Notes: generated by a model not told the origin, from the sequence alone. Shown: positions 9,573 through 19,587, numbered from the stretch's first letter. The stretch: 64,000 nucleotides of DNA from Glaciecola sp964195425 (GCA_964195425.1 CAXMOM010000062.1:6351-70350), one strand, 5' to 3'. Numbers and translations are program-made.

Positions 9573-10688
9573 TTAATTAACGTATAACCTTTGATATTTT
9601 TCTATCATGTGTTTTTGATCAAATTTTTCTGCAAACCGTGCGTTAGCATTAATCTTGAAATTCTTGCTTCTGGCTGGGTCTGAAACAGACGCAACCATTG
9701 CATCACAGAACTGTTCCATATCATCATTATCGGTTACCAACCCAGTTTCTCCATGCACAACTATTTCTTTATTCCCGCCAGCGTCAGTTACAACACACGG
9801 TTTACCTAAGGACTTAGCTTCTAGCAAAGTCATGGATGTTCCTTCGCTAAACGACGACAACAAAAACACGTCGAAAATAGCCAAATAATTTTTTGGATAC
9901 GCAATATACCCTGTGAAAATTACGGAATTATTAATATTAAGATGTTTCGCTAAGTCTTTAAGCGTTTGCATCAACTCACCGTCACCCACAATAATTAACA
10001 CCGCATTAGGTAAAGTTTCTTTAGCTTTGGCAAATGCATTTAGCATCAGGTCATGATTCTTTATTGGGTCTAGCCTAGCTATAGTGCCAAATACCATTGA
10101 CGACGGTAAAATGTTTAATTCATCCTTAATTTTTAAAACTGCTTGCTCGTTTCGGTCTAGGCCTTTTATGCCATTATAAATAACTTCTATGCGAGAAGCA
10201 GATAAAAATTCATAGTCTACTAGTGCTTGCTTAGTTGCTTTTGAAATTGCGGTTATTTTATAGGTGAACATAGCAAGTAGAGGATTCACAAAGCGGCGCT
10301 TCCAACTGCTAAAGTCGGGATAAAAGCGCCCGTGCTCAGTGAAAATAACTTTCGCTGTTGTCCCTATCGAAGCCAATGTTCCATATATCCACGGCGTGTA
10401 CTGGTGGCAGTGTAATATCTGTATATTGTGAAGCTTTATGTGCTTACGCAGCGCCTTAACAACTGAAGCGTCAAAACCATCTCTACGTGCCACGGAATTC
10501 ACTTTTACGCCATTGGCCTGCATATCTAATCCCCACGGGCCAATCGGCTCTTCAATACAAAATATCGACATATTTAGGTTAGGGTTAGTATTGCCTTCAA
10601 TAATGTTTTTAATAACCATTTCGGTGCCACCTATGCGCATATCGAAGGTCACGTGAAGAATATTTTTTGTCTTGGGTAATGTGCTCAT
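9573..10688 (-). CDS. Family 4 glycosyltransferase
   Basis: GT-B glycosyltransferase of about 371 residues with an N-terminal acceptor domain (ILHVTFDMRIGGTEMV, then ILHCHQYTPWIYG and FTEHGRFYPD). The C-terminal GT4 donor domain has GTIARLDPIKNHDLM, VGDGEL, then SSFSEGTSMTLLEA, which contains the E-x7-E-type nucleotide-sugar site. A TTG at 10721 inside asnB is an alternative start. The ATG at 10688, one base after the asnB stop, gives a normal N-terminus. It resembles the GT4 proteins called PEP-CTERM/EpsH1-associated sugar transferases, but I cannot separate it from generic GT4 by eye. Confidence 0.85.
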   Translation of the reverse strand: MSTLPKTKNILHVTFDMRIGGTEMVIKNIIEGNTNPNLNMSIFCIEEPIGPWGLDMQANGVKVNSVARRDGFDASVVKALRKHIKLHNIQILHCHQYTPWIYGTLASIGTTAKVIFTEHGRFYPDFSSWKRRFVNPLLAMFTYKITAISKATKQALVDYEFLSASRIEVIYNGIKGLDRNEQAVLKIKDELNILPSSMVFGTIARLDPIKNHDLMLNAFAKAKETLPNAVLIIVGDGELMQTLKDLAKHLNINNSVIFTGYIAYPKNYLAIFDVFLLSSFSEGTSMTLLEAKSLGKPCVVTDAGGNKEIVVHGETGLVTDNDDMEQFCDAMVASVSDPARSKNFKINANARFAEKFDQKHMIEKYQRLYVN

Positions 10689-10689
10689 A

Positions 10690-12615
10690 CTAGTCCATAT
10701 ACCTTTGCCACCACATTTCAAACATCAACATTGACCACAAAAGCGTACTGTGATCGTGAGTGCTGCTTAAATGTTCTTGCCACATTAATGTGACTTTTTG
10801 GATATCAAATATAGCGTTTAAGCCTTTCACATCGTCTACCAAATAACGCTGGGCGATATCTTTTAATTCTACTCTTAGCCACTGTGCTAGAGGAACTGCA
10901 AATCCCATTTTTTTACGGTATAAAATATCGTCACTTAGGTCAGGTTTAAATGCTTCTTTTAGCACGTACTTTTTTTCCTTGTCTCTAAACTTAAGTGATG
11001 AAGGCAAAGTAGCCGCATATTCCAATATTTCTTTGTCGAGAATAGGGGCACGGACTTCCAATGAATTCGCCATGCTCATACGGTCTACCTTTACTAAAAT
11101 ATCACCGGTTAAGTAGGTTTTCATATCGGTATATAAAATCTTACTCAGGTGGTCTTTGCCGTCTGCTTCTTGGTATTTTTCTAAAGTATAGGCCGATGGA
11201 TGATAATCGCCTAATGCCGATAAGGTTTCGGGAAGGGCAAGGTGCTGCCATTGTTCGTCGTTTATAAAACTATTGGTAATGTAAAACCCCATGTCTGCAT
11301 CTACACTTAGGCTGGTGAGTAGGCTTTTAGCGCGTTTAAATGGTGTTAAATTTATTAAGCCACTTACCTTGGCAAGTGTTGGGAATAATTTTTCCCGTAT
11401 CACTTTGGGGAATTTTTCACGCAGTTGGTTTTCAACAAAATCGTTTGTGTACTTTTCGTAGCCTGCAAATACTTCATCGCCTCCATCGCCGGCGATCGCC
11501 ACAGTTACTTCTTTTCGGGCAAGTTCTGAGACAAAGAAGGTAGGTACCAAAGACGGGTCAGCAAAAGGTTCGTCAAAAAAGCCGACAATATGCTCAAGAG
11601 TGTCGGCCACGTTCTGATGTACCACTAATTCATGATGATCGGTTGCGTATTGCGTGGCTACAGATTGGGCAAATTTGGCTTCGTTAAACTTTTCGTTATC
11701 AAATGCAATAGTACAGGTTTTTACAGGTTTGTCGGTTAGTCCTGCCATTGTGGCTACAACGCCACTCGAATCTACACCGCCGCTTAAAAATGCGCCTAAA
11801 GGCACGTCGCTTATCATACGGCGCTTTGTGGTTTGTTTGATTAGCTCGCGCAAATGTTCAATAGCTTCTGGTTCGTTAAGCTGTGTTTGTTTGGCAAAGC
11901 TCAGCTTCCAGTATTCTGTAATCACGGTAGGTGGATTTTTTACACTCAAATCCATTGTTAAATAATGAGCAGGCGGCAACTTATGAATATGGGTGAAAAT
12001 ACTTTTAGGATCAGGCACATACTGGTAGGCAAAAAAGTCGTGTACAGCGTCTAGCCTTAGCTCTTTTTTAATATTGGGCAGGGCTAAAATGGCTTTGATT
12101 TCTGAGCCAAATGCAAATTGCTGAGTTTCTTCATCTTTGTAATAATATAAAGGCTTCTTGCCTAAACGGTCGCGGGCAATAAACAGTTGCTGCTTGGTTT
12201 TATCCCACAAAGCAAATGCAAACATACCATTTAGTTTGGCAAGACAGTTAAGGCCCTCGCGTTCGTAAAGCTTTATGATGACTTCGGTGTCGGTGCTTGA
12301 TACAAAGCGGACGCCGTCTTCTTCGAGCTCTTTTCGTAAGTCTAAAAAGTTATAGATTTCACCGTTAAATACAATAACGATGTTGCCGTCGCCTGAAAAC
12401 ATAGGCTGATTGCCTGCAGGCGATAAATCCAAGATGCTTAAACGCCTGTGGCATAGGCCAACAAGTTCATCTAAATATTCGCCTTTTGCGTCGGGTCCGC
12501 GGTGCGCAATAGCATCGCCCATATCAACCAAATGTTGTTGGGGTAGTGCTTCGCCACCATTATTTACGTGATCGGTGAAGTGATTGTTTGCTATAAAACC
12601 TGCTATGCCGCACAT
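10690..12615 (-). CDS. Asparagine synthase (glutamine-hydrolysing) family amidotransferase, exosortase-locus type
   Basis: 641-residue class II glutamine amidotransferase fused to an AsnB-type synthetase domain. Cys2 of MCGIAGF is the glutaminase nucleophile, and AHRGPDAKG and LCHRRLSI complete that domain. SGGVDSSG near residue 270 is the ATP-pyrophosphatase P-loop. Length and the C-terminal MLMFEMWWQRY match the amidotransferase family annotated as exosortase A / PEP-CTERM-associated, so it probably amidates a uronic acid or similar group on the polysaccharide and does not make free asparagine. It is an internal cistron with one-base and seven-base gaps to its neighbours. A lasso-peptide cyclase role is unlikely because that family lacks a functional glutaminase Cys2. 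Confidence 0.85.
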   Translation of the reverse strand: MCGIAGFIANNHFTDHVNNGGEALPQQHLVDMGDAIAHRGPDAKGEYLDELVGLCHRRLSILDLSPAGNQPMFSGDGNIVIVFNGEIYNFLDLRKELEEDGVRFVSSTDTEVIIKLYEREGLNCLAKLNGMFAFALWDKTKQQLFIARDRLGKKPLYYYKDEETQQFAFGSEIKAILALPNIKKELRLDAVHDFFAYQYVPDPKSIFTHIHKLPPAHYLTMDLSVKNPPTVITEYWKLSFAKQTQLNEPEAIEHLRELIKQTTKRRMISDVPLGAFLSGGVDSSGVVATMAGLTDKPVKTCTIAFDNEKFNEAKFAQSVATQYATDHHELVVHQNVADTLEHIVGFFDEPFADPSLVPTFFVSELARKEVTVAIAGDGGDEVFAGYEKYTNDFVENQLREKFPKVIREKLFPTLAKVSGLINLTPFKRAKSLLTSLSVDADMGFYITNSFINDEQWQHLALPETLSALGDYHPSAYTLEKYQEADGKDHLSKILYTDMKTYLTGDILVKVDRMSMANSLEVRAPILDKEILEYAATLPSSLKFRDKEKKYVLKEAFKPDLSDDILYRKKMGFAVPLAQWLRVELKDIAQRYLVDDVKGLNAIFDIQKVTLMWQEHLSSTHDHSTLLWSMLMFEMWWQRYMD

Positions 12616-12622
12616 ATGTTTC

Positions 12623-13705
12623 CTACAAGCTTATAAATTTTCGGATTTGGGGACCAATTACTGTGGTTAACCCAAGGGGCAACTTTTGCCATATGTTTTC
12701 AACTTGCTTACGAACAGACGACTTCTCAGACGTTATTTCTTCACGAAGTTGACCATCGCTTAAGGATTGCCATTGCAACACCTCGGGTATGGCACCCCAT
12801 TGTTTCTTAAATCTGAAGGTACCTTCGTTGTAACCCGAACGCCCAAAATCGAAATGAGGTAATCCGCGGCGAATTGTTTCACTTAACACTTCCCAATACA
12901 TGAGCATATTAGGTGCCAACTTGTTGTAGTCACGTAATGTACTTGCCCAAGGAATTACGGCTTTGTTGCCAGTATGAATAACAACAGCTCCTCCTATGCA
13001 TCGTTCTTCAAAATACACGAGGACTAAAAAGGCATTATGACCATATGTACCGAAAATAGATTCAAACCATTTTTTGCTGTGTACCGGCGAGCCTAAGTCG
13101 CGCATATTGGCGGCGAAGACTTGATAAAACGTATCGAAGTCGCTGGCGGTAGGCGTGGCTACAACCTTAGATAATACGCCATTTTTTATGGCTTTTTTGA
13201 TTTGACTGCGCAGCTTCGGTTTAAAACTTGCCATGTGTGCATCAATATCCTCGTTAAGAGAATATAGCATGCGCACTTTTGTGCCATCGGGTATCTCGAT
13301 ATTATGGGGTGCTATAGCATCATTTTCTATTTGCTTGCTGTCGCTAAGCGCAGACACTGTGCCTCGGTACTCAAAACCCCAATTATTATCAAGCGCAAGT
13401 TGAGTAATTTGTTGTTTGAGTTCATTTGCACTTTCGCTATTGGTGGCTAACACGCCGCCTAAATCACAGTAAGGTAGTGAGCATAAATTTGTCTTGCCTT
13501 TAAGTGTTTTCATCAGAACGCAAGGCATTACCGCCACGATTTCGCCATTGCACTTCAAACCAAAGTATTTAGGCATAAATCCATAGGCACTTGCCACAGC
13601 TTCTCCCCAAGCTTTATTATGATATGCAGTTGCATGCTCGTGCTTGTCAACAAAACGTTGATAATCTGCTATATCGCTGGGCGTGAATTCGTGGGAAGTT
13701 GTCAT
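12623..13705 (-). CDS. FemAB-related GNAT-fold protein, exosortase-locus type
   Basis: 360-residue member of the FemAB-like double-GNAT superfamily. It has YHNKAWGEAVASAYG, then LPYCDLGGVLA, and MYWEVLSETIRRGLPHFDFGRS...GTFRFKKQWGA near the C-terminus, which is the typical signature of the FemAB-related proteins found in PEP-CTERM/exosortase polysaccharide loci. These are thought to transfer an acyl or aminoacyl group, but the substrate is not established. The stop of the upstream deacetylase and this ATG share one base (TAATG), indicating coupled translation. Confidence 0.8.
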   Translation of the reverse strand: MTTSHEFTPSDIADYQRFVDKHEHATAYHNKAWGEAVASAYGFMPKYFGLKCNGEIVAVMPCVLMKTLKGKTNLCSLPYCDLGGVLATNSESANELKQQITQLALDNNWGFEYRGTVSALSDSKQIENDAIAPHNIEIPDGTKVRMLYSLNEDIDAHMASFKPKLRSQIKKAIKNGVLSKVVATPTASDFDTFYQVFAANMRDLGSPVHSKKWFESIFGTYGHNAFLVLVYFEERCIGGAVVIHTGNKAVIPWASTLRDYNKLAPNMLMYWEVLSETIRRGLPHFDFGRSGYNEGTFRFKKQWGAIPEVLQWQSLSDGQLREEITSEKSSVRKQVENIWQKLPLGLTTVIGPQIRKFISL

Positions 13706-14709
13706 TATAGTGCAATTTGCTGTTGATTATTTTTCAAGAAAACTTTGTACTCGCTTGGGGTCATAAAATTTACGTCATAGGTTTTATGTAAATGCGCTAT
13801 TACTTCATTTATGCGTTCACATATAAGCTCAAAAGGTTTGTCTGATTTTAAAAAGCCCGTGCCATTGCTGATAAGATTTGAGCTATGAAAGTACATATGC
13901 AAGCACTGGTGTCCATTTTCAATGGCGCTTTCGGCTAAAGTAATCATGTCTTGACTACTGGCTACTTCCGGGCTGAAATAAATTTTCCGAAGAAGTTTGC
14001 TATGCCACAACATTGCGGTGGTTTTCATGACTTGCAGCAGTGATTTTTCAGAGACGTCGTGAACTTTGGCCGCCGTTTCAAATGGAGTTCGGTTAAAACC
14101 AACGGTTACCGGAACTTCTAGAATATTGCGTTGGGTACCGCTTTTAAGTACGTTGTCTGTAGAGGGCCAATAAGGCACCAGCGGCGCGCCATAACAATCG
14201 AAATATTCATTTTTATAAAAAGGATACACGCTTGAGTCAATATCGAAACCGCGTAGGTAAAGCAAATTCATAATATCTTCAGAAATTCCCCAGCGGCCAG
14301 TTCTAAACGCTTTAGGCGTATACGCGAGGCTTTTGCTGAATGTGTCGAGTAACACATCGAGTTTTTCTTCAACTTGCTTCAATGGAAGATTAACTACGTG
14401 TGAGCCTTCTTCTGTAGGTTTACCAAAAAACGGTGGGTTGGCCCAGGGGTGTAAATGCGCGCCCAATTCGCATTTGCCTTGTGCAACACGCGATAAAAAC
14501 TCTGTTTGATGTACCATGCCTAATGCGGCAGCGTAATCGACAAAATAACATGGGCGAAGGCCTTTTTTTTCACAAAAAGCTTGAAAGGCAGGCAACATAT
14601 GCAGGTTTTCCACCGAAAAGTCTGACTCAGGGAACGGACCGTCCCAATCCCATTCTTCTTCGGTATCAACGCTTAATAAAAATGTAATTTGTTGCCTTGT
14701 AGATACCAT
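13705..14709 (-). CDS. Polysaccharide deacetylase-like protein
   Basis: 334 residues from the ATG at 14709, which forms a TGATG overlap with the upstream stop (an in-frame TTG one codon earlier is less likely). It begins with LLSVDTEEEWDWDGPF, resembling the N-terminal Asp motif of NodB-type carbohydrate esterases. It continues with CELGAHLHPW, a His-x-His element in the place of the metal-binding HxxxH motif, then AFRTGRWG and a late HMYFHSSNL. The family would remove N- or O-acetyl groups from sugars. No signal peptide is present, so it may act on cytoplasmic lipid-linked intermediates. The motifs are variant, so activity is inferred. Confidence 0.75.
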   Translation of the reverse strand: MVSTRQQITFLLSVDTEEEWDWDGPFPESDFSVENLHMLPAFQAFCEKKGLRPCYFVDYAAALGMVHQTEFLSRVAQGKCELGAHLHPWANPPFFGKPTEEGSHVVNLPLKQVEEKLDVLLDTFSKSLAYTPKAFRTGRWGISEDIMNLLYLRGFDIDSSVYPFYKNEYFDCYGAPLVPYWPSTDNVLKSGTQRNILEVPVTVGFNRTPFETAAKVHDVSEKSLLQVMKTTAMLWHSKLLRKIYFSPEVASSQDMITLAESAIENGHQCLHMYFHSSNLISNGTGFLKSDKPFELICERINEVIAHLHKTYDVNFMTPSEYKVFLKNNQQQIAL

Positions 14710-15848
14710 CAAACATTATCCTTATGTTTTGATTCAATTAATTGGCTAAATAATATCAGATATTCTTGTGCCATACGACTAGCAGCATAGTGCTTATTCA
14801 CGTACTCAATGGCGTTTTTTCCAAGAGCTAATGCATGTTCAGGGCTGTCGTAAACCTGTAAAAACAGGGCTGTTAATGCAGGTTTATCTTTCAATGGTGC
14901 GAGCAATCCTGTTTCGTTGTGCGTTATCAACTGGTCTACCCCGTCAATATCGTAACTTACGACAGGCGTGCCCATTGCGCAGGCTTCCATTAAGCAGCGC
15001 GGTATTCCCTCTAGGGTAGAGGTCATGGCAAAAATATCGAAGCTTTTTAAGTAGGCTAGGCGATCGTCGCGGTAACCTAAAAAGTGAATGTCTGGGGCGC
15101 AGCTTAGGGTGTTTGCATATTCTTCAAGTTGCGCGCGTGCGTCGCCGTCGCCCAACATAACTAATTCTACATTGCTGCGTTCTTTGTGCAGGGTAGCAAA
15201 TACATCGAGCAAGTCTTTTATATTTTTGCGGCTAATCATTTGGCCTATAAAGCCTACTCTAAATTTTTCTTTAGGCGCTGATGCGCAATTGTCTCGCGCA
15301 TGTTCAACTTCGCTTAAATCGACGCCGTTTTGGATGTATTCGAGTTTCTCATTTTTAACGCCAAAGCCTTTAACATCTTGCATTAACGCAGGTGAAAGCG
15401 GCACTACTTTGTTGGCAAAGCGCATTGACTGACAGCCCAACCAAATAAAGACTTGAAGTTTGAAATCGGCTGCGTTTTCAAAACCGTGCGGAGTCACTAC
15501 CACGGGGATACCCGCTTTTTTTGCGGCCAGTACGCCTAAAATGTCAGATTTATAGCCATGGGTATGAATAACATCAATCTTATTGTCACGAATATGCTGG
15601 GCAAGCTTCGATACAACTGAAAAGTCAAATTTGTTCGACATAGGCAAGGCTATTGCTTCGCCGCAATCGCGCCTAAAATGCTTAACAAGTTCTAAGTCTT
15701 TAGCGTTGTCTTCGTCGGTGACCGCTAGGCTATACTCGCAGTCGGCGTTGTTGGTGTTTTTACAAAGCGCGAGTATCCAGCGCTCGGCACCGTAAAAGCC
15801 AGTGGAACAAATAAATTGTAAAACTTTGGGTGTTTTGGCTATGGCCAT
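14709..15848 (-). CDS. Family 4 glycosyltransferase
   Basis: 379-residue GT-B enzyme. The N-terminal domain has FICSTGFYGAERWILAL and VIHTHGYKSDILG plus VVTPHGFE. The donor domain has VGFIGQMISRKNIKDLL, VMLGDGDAR and TSTLEGIPRCLMEACAMGTP, the acidic nucleotide-sugar site of GT4. The start ATG shares one base with the upstream stop (TAATG) and the gene overlaps the deacetylase gene downstream. Predicted cytoplasmic, peripherally membrane-associated, adding one residue of the repeat unit. Confidence 0.88.
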   Translation of the reverse strand: MAIAKTPKVLQFICSTGFYGAERWILALCKNTNNADCEYSLAVTDEDNAKDLELVKHFRRDCGEAIALPMSNKFDFSVVSKLAQHIRDNKIDVIHTHGYKSDILGVLAAKKAGIPVVVTPHGFENAADFKLQVFIWLGCQSMRFANKVVPLSPALMQDVKGFGVKNEKLEYIQNGVDLSEVEHARDNCASAPKEKFRVGFIGQMISRKNIKDLLDVFATLHKERSNVELVMLGDGDARAQLEEYANTLSCAPDIHFLGYRDDRLAYLKSFDIFAMTSTLEGIPRCLMEACAMGTPVVSYDIDGVDQLITHNETGLLAPLKDKPALTALFLQVYDSPEHALALGKNAIEYVNKHYAASRMAQEYLILFSQLIESKHKDNV

Positions 15849-16807
15849 TATTTTTCGGTACCTGTTTCAAGCGTCTTAACAGCACCCATTACAGTGCCTA
15901 TTGTGCGAGCAGGGAAGTATAATGCATAAAAAGCCACTATCGCGAATAAACTAGGATACTCATGTCGCTTTTTCCATAACCTAAATGTATATAGTGCTAA
16001 AATACCGCAACTTCCTGATATGCTTAATAATGCTATTATAGGATATTGGGCTATTAAGGCGACTAAAAACCCCAAAAGTCCTAAAGTAAAAAGAGGGGGC
16101 GCAATAAAGCTTGGGTATTCTGATAAAGGAATGTGTCGGCCTTTTATAGACGCCAAATTTGACTGTCCGCGCCACACTTCTTTTTTAGCCATAGGTAAAT
16201 ATTCTTTATCTTCGCCCAAGTGTATATAGTTAGCGGATGTTGAATAATAAAGCTGACCGTATTGACTTACGTTTTGGGTAAAAACGTAGTCTTCGCATGT
16301 GACTAGCTCGCTGGGGAATCCACCTGTTTTATCAAATGTAGTACGCGATAAGAGCAAATTTCGTCCAGGTAAAAACTCCATAGTGCAGTCTACCGACAAA
16401 TTGCTGAGCAATACGCGCACATTTTCTAGTTCGCTCGCTTCTTCACTCGCTTTTTGTACGGCACTTGCCAATACAATATTGGGTGAATCCAACACCTTTA
16501 GCATTGCAATGAGCCAGTTGGTCGAAAGGGCTATGTCGGCGTCTATGAAGGCTAAGTAATCACTTTTAGTTTGCCGCACGCCCATGTTGCGCTGATCGGA
16601 TATTGTGACTTCGTTGCCAATGGTCAGAAACTGAATTGCCAGTGATTGCTTATATCCGAGTAATTCGTCGCTAAATGATTTGTTTTTACTGGCGACTACT
16701 ACGCTTACCCTAATGTCGTTTACCTTGAGCGCTGAAATTGAATTGAGCGTGTCAATAAGTAAGCCTTCACGCCCCATATGGGGAATGATAAATGCAACTG
16801 ATGTCAT
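15848..16807 (-). CDS. Family 2 glycosyltransferase with C-terminal membrane segments
   Basis: 319-residue GT2 enzyme. The catalytic half has FIIPHMGREGLLIDTLNS, then SDQRNMGVRQTKSDYLAFIDADIAL (the Asp-Ala-Asp metal site), then LLSRTTFDKTGGFPSELVTCEDYVF, the ED motif of processive-like GT2 proteins. The last 90 residues hold two or three hydrophobic segments (LFTLGLLGFLVALIA and following), anchoring it to the inner membrane. Its start and the stop of the upstream RIFT-barrel gene overlap as ATGA. Confidence 0.87.
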   Translation of the reverse strand: MTSVAFIIPHMGREGLLIDTLNSISALKVNDIRVSVVVASKNKSFSDELLGYKQSLAIQFLTIGNEVTISDQRNMGVRQTKSDYLAFIDADIALSTNWLIAMLKVLDSPNIVLASAVQKASEEASELENVRVLLSNLSVDCTMEFLPGRNLLLSRTTFDKTGGFPSELVTCEDYVFTQNVSQYGQLYYSTSANYIHLGEDKEYLPMAKKEVWRGQSNLASIKGRHIPLSEYPSFIAPPLFTLGLLGFLVALIAQYPIIALLSISGSCGILALYTFRLWKKRHEYPSLFAIVAFYALYFPARTIGTVMGAVKTLETGTEK

Positions 16808-19506
16808 CGCTTAAGTACCTTCTTAACCGCAGGAATCCGCACACATAACATATTTATTTCATTTTTGATTGAGTAGTCTTTTAGGAATGCACCAACTCGT
16901 GAAAGATAGCTTTTGTTAATAAGTAGCTTCGCTGATTTACCCTCACTAGTTAGTTTTTGTTTATGCTCTTTTAGTATTGGTTGCAGATCTTTAAAACTAC
17001 CTTTAATACTATCTTGGCTTACATAGTTTTGCATAATTAATGCTTGAATTCGAGTGTAGGTAGATTCTTTACTCGTTAATAGCGCAGGGTAAACTACATC
17101 AATGAGTTGCGCAGCTTTACTTAGCATTTGCGGGTTATTGGTAAGTTCATAGCCACATAGTAGCACGTGTACTTTGCGTAAGTCCTGCCCTGTCCATGTG
17201 TCATTGGGGTATTCTAATACGGCCTTGTTGGCCAAATAATGTTGTTCGTTTGCGGCCATCCAGCCCACATAATGTATAAATGCATTGTGAATAGCCTGTA
17301 CTTTGTGAAGATTTACAAATTGAGTAGATTTTAGGGAGGTTTGTTGGCCAACTATAGCTAAATATTTGGCAACGGCTTGCAAAAAAACCACGTAGAACCA
17401 GGTGTTTTCGATATCTTCGAAATTGCGTGTGCTTATATCATCGTTTTCGCTGATGGTATTTAAAATGACATATTCAGCTTGTTCAAAGTGTGATTTTTGA
17501 AGAGTCGTTTCAAAACAATCAAGCAGTACGTTTACATAGTTGCCAGTGCCACGGTCAAGGGGATATTTATTCGTGAATATATTGCGTACTATGCCAGTGC
17601 CTTTTCCAAATAGTAGTTTATCGGTAAACGGAAGCGTAATGTGATTGGCGTTTTTTAGCCGTAAAATTATGCCTAGCAGGGTGGCATCACCTTCGTAAAT
17701 ATTTTGCATCCACTGTCCTAGACCAATGGTTGCTTGCTTTGCACGTTCGTCGCCAGTCATTAAATAATAGAGGGCTAAGCCTGAGCTATAACAGTGGTGT
17801 GCACCTGGCCCTCCGCCGCCAGCATGGTCCATATATACGCCGGTTTCCTGGTGTTCGGAATATGTGCGGTGGGTAGCAGTTTTGGCCGGCACGTAATGAT
17901 CAGTGTGCCAAAACAAACCTTGGTTGTATTCAGGCTTGTCGTGCTTGGTGTGGTAAATATCTATATTGATAATGTGATCAAAAAGGTCGTCTGCTAACAT
18001 TTTGAAAGTCGGGTTTTGGGTAACTAACCATTGTTTGACAAAGCCAAGCAAAGGGTCGTATTGATTGTTGTAATGTGAAACAAAAATGCCGCTTCCTTTA
18101 TATTCTGCGGCCTCGTGATCAGCATATAAATCGCCAAAATTACGCCAACCAAATTCATCAACCAATTCTCGTTTATGTAACCAATCAACATCGCCCTCGC
18201 CATTAATAACAGGCATGAGCGGGTGACCATGCAAATGATCGTTTATAAATGGATTGGCTTGGCTTTGCTCTAGGTTCTCTGTGTTAAGTACATAGTGATT
18301 ACTAATTTTTAAGCCCGCTTTTGTGTGAGCCTTGCCCACTGAAAACGATAGATGATGAGATTTTATCTCACCGGGCTGAAGTTCTACGTCGCACTCGCTA
18401 CGCTTGTCAGCAAAGTCTATAATGGTTTCAGTACTATTGCTGCTTATTCCCGAGGGGTACTTTTGCCAAAAATGCTGAGGGAAAATGCTCAATTCTTTTT
18501 CGTCTAAAAGGATAATGATAAGAGGTGAGGGTCTGTCCTCTTGGATTTCTTGCGTGCTGTTTGCTAGCACCAATTGACCAAGCGCGCCTTTGTGTTTTAG
18601 ATTTACGTTGTTGTTACTAGCCACATGGTTTTCGCTATTCCAATGTTGGCCGCCGCTGCTGTATTGAACGAGTTCAAATGATTCAAAGCTTTGTGGTTGT
18701 TCTTGCGCAGGGTGTTGTTGCTCATCTTGCTGATTTAGTTTTTCGCTAGTAGCCAACCACTGCGCTTGCTGTTGGGTACCAGCGTACGCTAACTTAATCG
18801 CTAAACGTTTTACTTTTACGCTGTGTTCATTACCCAAATCCCACTGGCCATTATGATGCACTATGGCGTTTGAATTGTGCACGCCTATATTCGTTAGGAT
18901 AGCGGTGTCGGCATAGTAAACGACTATGTTGGCATGTACCTTTATAGCGTCCATGTTCTTTAAGTATGGGTTTGACTGTTTTGTAGCGGTAGTGCTTGCA
19001 TCTGCGCTTGAAGATGATGCCTCGGCCTGTACAAGCGAAATCTCTGCTGTTTGTTTGATTTTACAAAGCAATGGTTGCTGTAAATTTGTGAAAACAACTT
19101 CATATTCTGTGTGTACGTTAGTAGGCTTGCTAGTTATTAGTAAGCTATGGCTCTCAATATCGATATTTGCCAGCACATCCACTTGCTCGGCAACATTAGC
19201 CCTTAAAAACTCATTAACGTTAAAAGATACATCGCCATTGTTCGTGCTAATGATTAACTTGTTATTAGTTTGTTTAACCCAGTCGACTCGTTTCAATGCT
19301 TCTTTGGGTTGATTTTTAGTTAAATATAAGGGTTCGTTTGCGCCTAAAGGGATATTCAAAGCGCCTTCAATATTAACCCATTTAATAGATAAGTCGGGCC
19401 ATAGCTGAATTGGCTTAATATGAGCACTTATGATTGTGCCTTCAGCATTAACAAGTGTTATGCATTGGCTAGTAAAAAACAACCCTTTTGGCAGCGGGCT
19501 ACCCAC
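16804..19506 (-). CDS. Large RIFT-barrel / YetA-like (exo-rhamnogalacturonan lyase-like) protein
   Basis: About 900 residues. The N-terminal GSPLPKGLF, SAHIKPIQLWPDLSIKWVNIEG pattern resembles the RIFT-barrel start of the PcRGLX/YetA-like family (polysaccharide lyase relatives), where a GxPxPRG...WPDGSxKW pattern is usual. The middle and C-terminal parts (GLFWHTDHY, GGGGPGAHHCYSSGLALYYLMTGDERA) look like the helical-toroid portion of such enzymes. No signal peptide is evident. The only standard start is GTG at 19506. The frame is open without ATG/GTG/TTG/CTG for 27 more codons back to the stop of the preceding gene, and that stretch reads like protein, so the true N-terminus may be longer. 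The role in polysaccharide assembly is unknown; trimming of product is one possibility. Confidence 0.65.
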   Translation of the reverse strand: MGSPLPKGLFFTSQCITLVNAEGTIISAHIKPIQLWPDLSIKWVNIEGALNIPLGANEPLYLTKNQPKEALKRVDWVKQTNNKLIISTNNGDVSFNVNEFLRANVAEQVDVLANIDIESHSLLITSKPTNVHTEYEVVFTNLQQPLLCKIKQTAEISLVQAEASSSSADASTTATKQSNPYLKNMDAIKVHANIVVYYADTAILTNIGVHNSNAIVHHNGQWDLGNEHSVKVKRLAIKLAYAGTQQQAQWLATSEKLNQQDEQQHPAQEQPQSFESFELVQYSSGGQHWNSENHVASNNNVNLKHKGALGQLVLANSTQEIQEDRPSPLIIILLDEKELSIFPQHFWQKYPSGISSNSTETIIDFADKRSECDVELQPGEIKSHHLSFSVGKAHTKAGLKISNHYVLNTENLEQSQANPFINDHLHGHPLMPVINGEGDVDWLHKRELVDEFGWRNFGDLYADHEAAEYKGSGIFVSHYNNQYDPLLGFVKQWLVTQNPTFKMLADDLFDHIINIDIYHTKHDKPEYNQGLFWHTDHYVPAKTATHRTYSEHQETGVYMDHAGGGGPGAHHCYSSGLALYYLMTGDERAKQATIGLGQWMQNIYEGDATLLGIILRLKNANHITLPFTDKLLFGKGTGIVRNIFTNKYPLDRGTGNYVNVLLDCFETTLQKSHFEQAEYVILNTISENDDISTRNFEDIENTWFYVVFLQAVAKYLAIVGQQTSLKSTQFVNLHKVQAIHNAFIHYVGWMAANEQHYLANKAVLEYPNDTWTGQDLRKVHVLLCGYELTNNPQMLSKAAQLIDVVYPALLTSKESTYTRIQALIMQNYVSQDSIKGSFKDLQPILKEHKQKLTSEGKSAKLLINKSYLSRVGAFLKDYSIKNEINMLCVRIPAVKKVLKR

Positions 19507-19587
19507 TTGAAACTTTTCATGCTCGCGGGTTGCTCGGGTAAAGTGAAAAATGGGTTGTACTGTGCGTATAGTAGCTATTTTAGTGCC

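Noticed and set aside
10690..12615. AsnB-like protein as a lasso-peptide cyclase linked to the PqqD/HprK/nucleotidyltransferase genes
   Set aside because: It keeps the full glutaminase domain with Cys2, matches the exosortase-locus amidotransferase type, and lies 15 kb away in another operon with no B2-type protease.
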